Below are positions 59,430 to 64,000 of a stretch of 64,000 bases of DNA, in pieces. The stretch comes from Linnemannia elongata (taxonomy: Eukaryota; Mortierellomycota; Mortierellomycetes; Mortierellales; Mortierellaceae): contig JAXBDG010000002.1 of NCBI GenBank assembly GCA_036320915.1, positions 3,624,001-3,688,000 of the forward strand, in the 5' to 3' direction. Within the stretch, counting starts at the first letter, position 1. Every line of letters starts with the position of its first letter. The notes beneath the pieces were generated by a model, which saw nothing but the letters and a program-made list of their open reading frames with translations, was not told the origin of the DNA and did not search any database. A program made the translations under genes and the position numbers.

Positions 59430-60771
59430 CTAAACGAGCTTGTTGAAGTATTTTGGGACAGCCTGTTATTGTGAAGAGAAAAGTAGACAGGATGAGGATC
59501 GTGGGGTCAGTACAACAAGTCAAACAAAGAGTATGAAATATTTTTTTTTTTTTTTTTTTTTTTTTCCTTGTAACGGCCGAAATTTCTCCAGAAACTAAGG
59601 ATTGCGACAAAGACGGATCGTCCACAGATGATCGCCTTCCTTGGTAGCTTCGTATTGTCCATCTGTATCTTGTTGCTGGTTTGTTGTCGCTTTTTTAAGT
59701 CAATGGCGTATCGTTGCTGCTACTACACCAACTCAAGCGGGTCGTTCCTGTGGGGTTCCTGATCTTCGATGCGCTTTGTGTTCTTTCGATTTATAAAAAA
59801 AAATGTTGGTCCTGGAATGCACGAATACCATGCAGTGCGCATTTTCTTTTCCCTTGTTTTTCCGGCGATGTACAAATCCATCCTGCCGGCGTTATACAAG
59901 AAAAGAAAAAGAGGTCAAAACTTACGCATTCGTTGACGCAGTGCAAGAAGTGGTACAACTCCTCGATGCAGTCCTCGTGGGCTCCATCCTCAACGCGCTT
60001 GGTGCACTCCTCGAGGTGGTGCTTCAATGGGGCACAGGCAGAGGTCTCACCGCAAGCTATTGTGATATTAACAAAGAGATCAATCAAGGTTAGCAATTAA
60101 AGTGAAAGGGATAAACGCGTGTTGTCATGGATGCCAGGGTTCTGGAGGTGAAATTGAAGGCTGGTGTGATAGAGATGAAGGCGGTTGTCGGGCGGTGCAG
60201 TGGTTGTGGTGGAAGGGAGAAAAGCCGACACGAGGAGGTGTTGGCGGGTTCTTCTGAAAAGTTGCGTGTCGGCGTCGTATCAATTGAAGGGAGGAAGGGG
60301 GTATAGCGTTGGCGGAGGGAAAAGAGTGTTGTCGCGACAGTACAGAAAAGACGCTGGTGGGAGGTCCTGATCGATCCGAGAGTGAATTGCCGGCTTTTTT
60401 GCACTCATCCGACCGCGTTCAAGATTCTCTGAATCATTCCGAATCTCCGAAGTGGCCATGAAGGGGTGAAACGAGAACGTCCTGCGGTAAGGCGGTGGTA
60501 AAGGTCGCCCGGCATTCAACCGCTAGCACCCTTCTTTCTTTCTCCTGTCACCATCGACAGCAACAAAAATGCAGAGAAAGAGAAAAAAAATAATAAACAA
60601 GAACCCGAAAGAAAACTTACCCTCCTCAATCTCGGGCTTGATATCTTCGGGCTCCTCCTCCTCCTCCTCAGCAACGGCAACCTCCTCCTCGGCCTCCTCA
60701 GCAACGACCTCCTCGTGCTTCTCCTCCTCTGCGTAGACGGTAGGGAACAAATCGGTGATGAAGCTCAACAT
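59430..60771 (-). CDS. QCR6: Cytochrome bc1 complex hinge protein (subunit 6)
   Basis: Three exons (60771-60621, 60056-59926, 59462-59430), 104 aa. Subunit of mitochondrial complex III that contacts cytochrome c1 on the intermembrane side. Exon 1: MLSFITDLFPTVYAEEE followed by a very acidic Glu-rich segment, as in the family. Exon 2 carries the helical hairpin: ACGETSACAPLKHHLEEC, TKRVEDGAHEDCIEELYHFLHCVNEC, with the cysteines that form two disulfides. Exon 3 codes AVPKYFNKLV (family: APKLFxKLK). Splice phases agree throughout. Intron 2 contains a T25 run on the plus strand (59541-59565). Length matches the family. Confidence 0.93.
59541..59565 (+). repeat. T25 homopolymer in QCR6 intron 2
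   Basis: Run of 25 T on the plus strand, hence A25 on the transcribed sense strand, unlike the poly-T seen in other introns. Confidence 0.93.
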
Positions 60772-61174
60772 GGTTGATTATAAAGGTTAAAGAAAGAGGT
60801 GGGCGGAAGGGGTGATGGGATGAGTGTCGGTGATGAGAAAAGGTTGAGATCCGATTCCATTCAAAAGTTGGTCCCTCACTTTCCGAGCGTCGATGATGAC
60901 GTCTTGGAAGAATTCCGAAACGCAATTAGACTAATTGGTGGCGCTGAAATTCGCCAGTATGAACGAAAAACTGCGTTGAACGTCCGAAGACTACGATGTT
61001 GATTAAGAAGTCGATATGTGTTGTATTGTGTTTTTGATGTTTTTTCTTGTATAGGTTGAAGTATGTTGAAGCAATGGAGCAAAGCGGAGGCACTTGGAAG
61101 AAAGAGGAAGAGAGATAGAGCGACGCACAAGAAAGCAGTAAGGTGCTTTAAGGTCAGGTCCCGCGTCTCCAAAA
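60772..61174. promoter_or_regulatory. QCR6 promoter and DCN1 3' region
   Basis: 403 nt. The coding-strand side next to QCR6 is C/T-rich. A 67-codon frame on the plus strand at 60799-61002 has no family and overlaps the promoter; I leave it out as a gene. Confidence 0.5.
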
Positions 61175-63348
61175 TTAGTCCTGGTCCAATGTCGTGCGAC
61201 CGTATTCAACAAAGTCATCAATAAGAACAGGCCAGGCACCTAATGGCAGAGAGAAGTATACACAACATACAAACACATTTGATTAGTCCTCTACAATAGT
61301 AATAGAACAAAATAACTGTCCATTGTCTTGACCATCAACAGCAACAAGAGACATGTGCTTACCCTCATCGTCGTAGTTTGTGAACTGGGCATCGACCTGG
61401 TTAACAAAGTCCAACAACTACATTGAAAAAAAAAAAAAAAAAATGCAACATGCACTGGGTCAGTATATTATTCATGCGCATTCTCAACATGATAATGCGC
61501 TTTCCCTAGAAAAAAAGAATAAAATAAATGCCCACTCACCAACTGCCAGGTGTCCTTCGATATGGAGCGGCCGTACTTGTTCTGAACGAAATCGCACCAC
61601 ATTTCGAGTCTTGGGAAACGATCTGGCAACAAGAGCATCCAAAATGGAATAGCAACATCCAAGGCTATTTCAAAGATTCGGGGATGAAAAAAAGAACAGT
61701 AAACGAATAAAAAGGGTCAGTCAGTGCGCAAGCAAACAAGTGCGTTAATGCCAAATAACAATGCACAAGTCCGTCATGCCACATACGCAGACTCTTTTGG
61801 TTCTCGCCCAAACCAAAGTTGAACGAAAAGTAATAAATTTCCTTGAAAGTAGCGTCGTCCTTAAGTTCCTGACGCATAGTCTCGACTGCATTCTTCATCT
61901 TCTCGATAGTGTCGCATCTAATTCGTCCATAGGAAAGGGGGCTTATTAGTTAAACGGGGTATGGTACCATGTGGTTCAACAATCTCACACAGCTGCATAT
62001 AGATATGCCACCATACCTGAGCTTGGTCCAGCCCTCGATAAATCCGGCCCGAGTGAACTCGCACATGTTCTCAGCCTTGAGATGGTAGGCCATGACCAAC
62101 ATGACAACGTCGGTAGGGTCAACGTCCAAGGCGGCACAGAACTTCTCCATGCCTTCAATCAAAATCTGATCCTTCTCATCTAAAAAAGATAGAACAAAGA
62201 GTTGGAAAGGATGATAAGTAATTTCAACACAGAGGGAATAAAACGGAACCAATCCGCAGGAAGGGAGATCAGAATGCCTGACCCTTCATCTTTTTCCTTC
62301 TTTGTCTCTATTTGCTCCCCTGGTTATTTTCCTTCTCCTGGCCTTGTTGTGGCTGTTTGTTGACATGGTTGAGCGGTAGTGATGTTGATGATACTGCTCT
62401 TGTTCATGTCGCTTGTTGGTATCTCCTTTCCATTTTTACCCTGTCCGTGAGCAGTATGATGCCATCTCCGTCTGTCTGCCGAACGTTTTTTTCCTCCTTT
62501 GGTGTTCTCTGTGTCGATTTGTTCTCTGAGCAATACAGCATGCAAAAAAACAAAAAGGAAGCATACCCTTGAAGTCCTCAAAAATCTTTTCGATTTGCTT
62601 AGAGTTGACGGGTTCGCTCTGCTTTGTGTTGGTCTGAGGCGCAGCGGTTGCTCCGTTGTAGTAGTTGTTGACCGCGACCTGGATATCCCACTTGGCATCT
62701 CTGAGAAGTGCGATGGCAGGCTGCTCCCTAATGAGTTCATCAATAAAAAAGGCAAGAAGTAAAGTGATAGGGTAAAGGAATTCAATCCCAGTGCAAGATG
62801 TTGTCACTCGTTTGGTTAGCCTTTTGTCTATTGTTTTCGTTTGTCATGGGTTCTCCTGGTATGAATAACGGTCGTTGCAGCCAGAGCGGTGTCTAACCGC
62901 TACAAAAAAAGTAAATGATGTTGTGTCCCTTACTTGATGTTGATGATCGAGATGAGGGTCTGCGTCTTGGAACGCTGGTCTTGAGTAAGGGAGTTCTATT
63001 GGATCCGATATAGTCGTATTATTTTAGGGGGATATAGTTGTTGTTATAATGGAAACACGGAGACAGAGAGAGGGCAGCAGGCGAGTCATCGGTCATCCGA
63101 AAAGAACATGAAGAGAAGCAAGCAAAGAGGTATTGAGTCAGTAACATGTCAACCATGAGTCCCAGGAACGGACGTAAACTTCTTTTTTTTTCCCACTTTG
63201 TTCATTATTTGTCGAATGAATGGCTGTTCACTCGGCAAATAAAACCGAATGTGATGAGTGATGCAGGGGCAGCAGTGAATGACTCCAGGTCAGAGCATGG
63301 ATGCAGTGAGGTTAATAGTTGACGTGTCCTGTGTGTTGCGCTTACCAT
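61175..63348 (-). CDS. DCN1: DCN1-like cullin neddylation E3
   Basis: Eight coding exons: 63348-63346 (ATG only), 62995-62934, 62727-62567, 62179-62017, 61917-61787, 61664-61540, 61417-61363, 61239-61175; 254 aa. Dcn1 binds Ubc12 and cullins and promotes NEDD8 transfer. A UBA-like domain comes first: MNSLTQDQRSKTQTLIS with EQPAIALLRDAKWDIQVAVNNYY. The PONY/DCUN1 domain follows: ILIEGMEKFCAALDVDPTDVVMLVMAYHLKA, MCEFTRAGFIEGWTKL, FKEIYYFSFNFGLGENQKSLPLDVAIPFWMLLL, WCDFVQNKYGRSISKDTWQLLLDFV, then YDDEGAWPVLIDDFVEYGR. All families' landmarks are present. The first intron (351 nt) starts directly after the ATG (ATG-GTAAGC), which was needed to supply a Met for the otherwise perfect NSLTQDQRSKTQTL start. 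A T18 run precedes the acceptor of exon 7. Confidence 0.93.
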
Positions 63349-63844
63349 TATTTGCCGATTGTGCTGAAATAAATATGATGAGAGGGAATGGAGGTATGAT
63401 GGGATGTCGACAAGGTCGAAGGATAGAAAAGAGAAAGAAGGGAAAAGAAGAAAAAGAGTTTATTGGCTGCGGCTCCACTGATGTCGTTTTTTGCCTTTGG
63501 GCCTTTGGTCGGTGGCAAATCAACAGAACGAACACACCACGAAGAACAGGAGGCTAAACAAGAGTCAGACAAGACCAGCCCATCAAACTAATCCATGTGA
63601 CTGGTTGTTGGTCCCTTCACACTTTTCACGCCCCCAAAGTGAGCGAAACCCAATTGCATTTCGCGGTGGGTACAACCCTAGCTCGCGAGAATAACAGCAA
63701 CACAAACAGACGACTCTGTTGGCTTTCCTTCTTTCTTTCTTCCTTTTTTTTTTTTTTTATTCATTTTTTTTTCTCCCAACCCTTCCTCGTCTCAACCCTA
63801 CTCACCCATCAACCAACAACCCACAAGACCCTTCTCATTCCATC
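63349..63844. promoter_or_regulatory. Divergent promoter between DCN1 and the last gene
   Basis: 496 nt, purine-rich on the plus strand at 63400-63460 and C/T-rich from 63720 on, ending in an A/C-rich leader before the ATG at 63845. No gene within. Confidence 0.45.
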
Positions 63845-64000
63845 ATGTCAGACAAGTACGGCCAACACTCATTGGTCAAGAAAGACAGAGGAGAACGAGG
63901 ACACTACCATAACTGCACTCACTTACCAAGCCCATTATATTCTCGCGTCATTTTATCGCCTTTTGCACTCTAGCCTTGCCGAGAGATCCGAAAGCGCTGC
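63845..64000 (+). CDS. 5' end of an unidentified gene, cut by the window
   Basis: An ATG in good context (CATCATGTC) follows a C/T-rich then A/C-rich leader like those of other genes here. Read straight, it gives MSDKYGQHSLVKKDRGERG and stops at 63973. A second reading is a first exon MSDN with donor GTACGG at 63859 and acceptor CTCTAG at 63973, continuing LAERSESA to the window end. The leader and acceptor quality favour the spliced version, but the product cannot be identified from so few residues. Confidence 0.4.

Noticed and set aside
1..64000. Transposons, retro-elements, CRISPR arrays, secondary-metabolite clusters or integrated viruses.
   Set aside because: No transposase, reverse transcriptase, integrase, terminal repeats, spaced repeats or synthase domains were seen in either strand.

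Overview
The window looks like nuclear DNA of an early-diverging filamentous fungus, most likely Mortierellomycota (Mortierella/Linnemannia-like); this is an inference. Evidence: intron-rich genes with short GT-AG introns (up to ten in one gene), Ser/Gln/Asn/Pro-rich disordered segments, CT-rich coding-strand leaders ahead of start codons, many A/T homopolymers of 18-39 nt, and a gene set mixing fungal families (velvet, SPX-SLC13 phosphate permease, Asi-type RING) with a SETD9-like protein better known from animals. I found no rRNA, no convincing tRNA, no transposon, no CRISPR and no virus.

Layout. 1-9.2 kb: 3' part of an Ulp2/SENP6-type SUMO protease (+), a SETD9-like SET protein (+), the ER-junction protein lunapark (-), and a Borealin/Nbl1 chromosomal-passenger subunit (+). 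9.3-20.4 kb, all on the minus strand: a multi-pass Asi1/Asi3-like RING E3 ligase, an unrecognised four-helix membrane protein, spliceosomal SmB and ornithine decarboxylase. 22.3-26.8 kb (-): a low-affinity phosphate transporter with SPX domain (PHO87/90/91 type), followed directly by a diverged second copy of its own last 29 codons and by exons of an unrecognised, apparently headless gene. 27.7-34.7 kb: a disordered Ser/Pro-rich protein (+), a dual-specificity phosphatase (-) and a Tctex1 dynein light chain (+).

34.7-46.8 kb is a gene-poor stretch of about 12 kb with many homopolymers and low-complexity DNA. It ends at a small, well-formed 82-codon gene (46785-47033) with strong codon bias and an A/C-rich start context. 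A TATA box and a remarkable G-poor CAAGT/ACCGTC-rich leader lie about 2.2 kb upstream of it. 48-64 kb: an unrecognised 242-aa protein (-), a velvet-domain regulator (+), a Reb1/TTF1-type Myb protein (+), the complex III hinge protein QCR6 (-), the cullin-NEDD8 ligase DCN1 (-) and the first codons of a gene cut by the window end (+).

Most genes are housekeeping or regulatory and do not form one pathway or cluster. The observations I think most worth a second look are the small-ORF locus with its large upstream region, the tandem 3'-exon copy of the phosphate transporter with the gene remnant next to it, and the intron placed directly after the ATG of DCN1. Exon coordinates below were built by hand from GT-AG sites that keep frame and family similarity; no transcript data or alignments were available.
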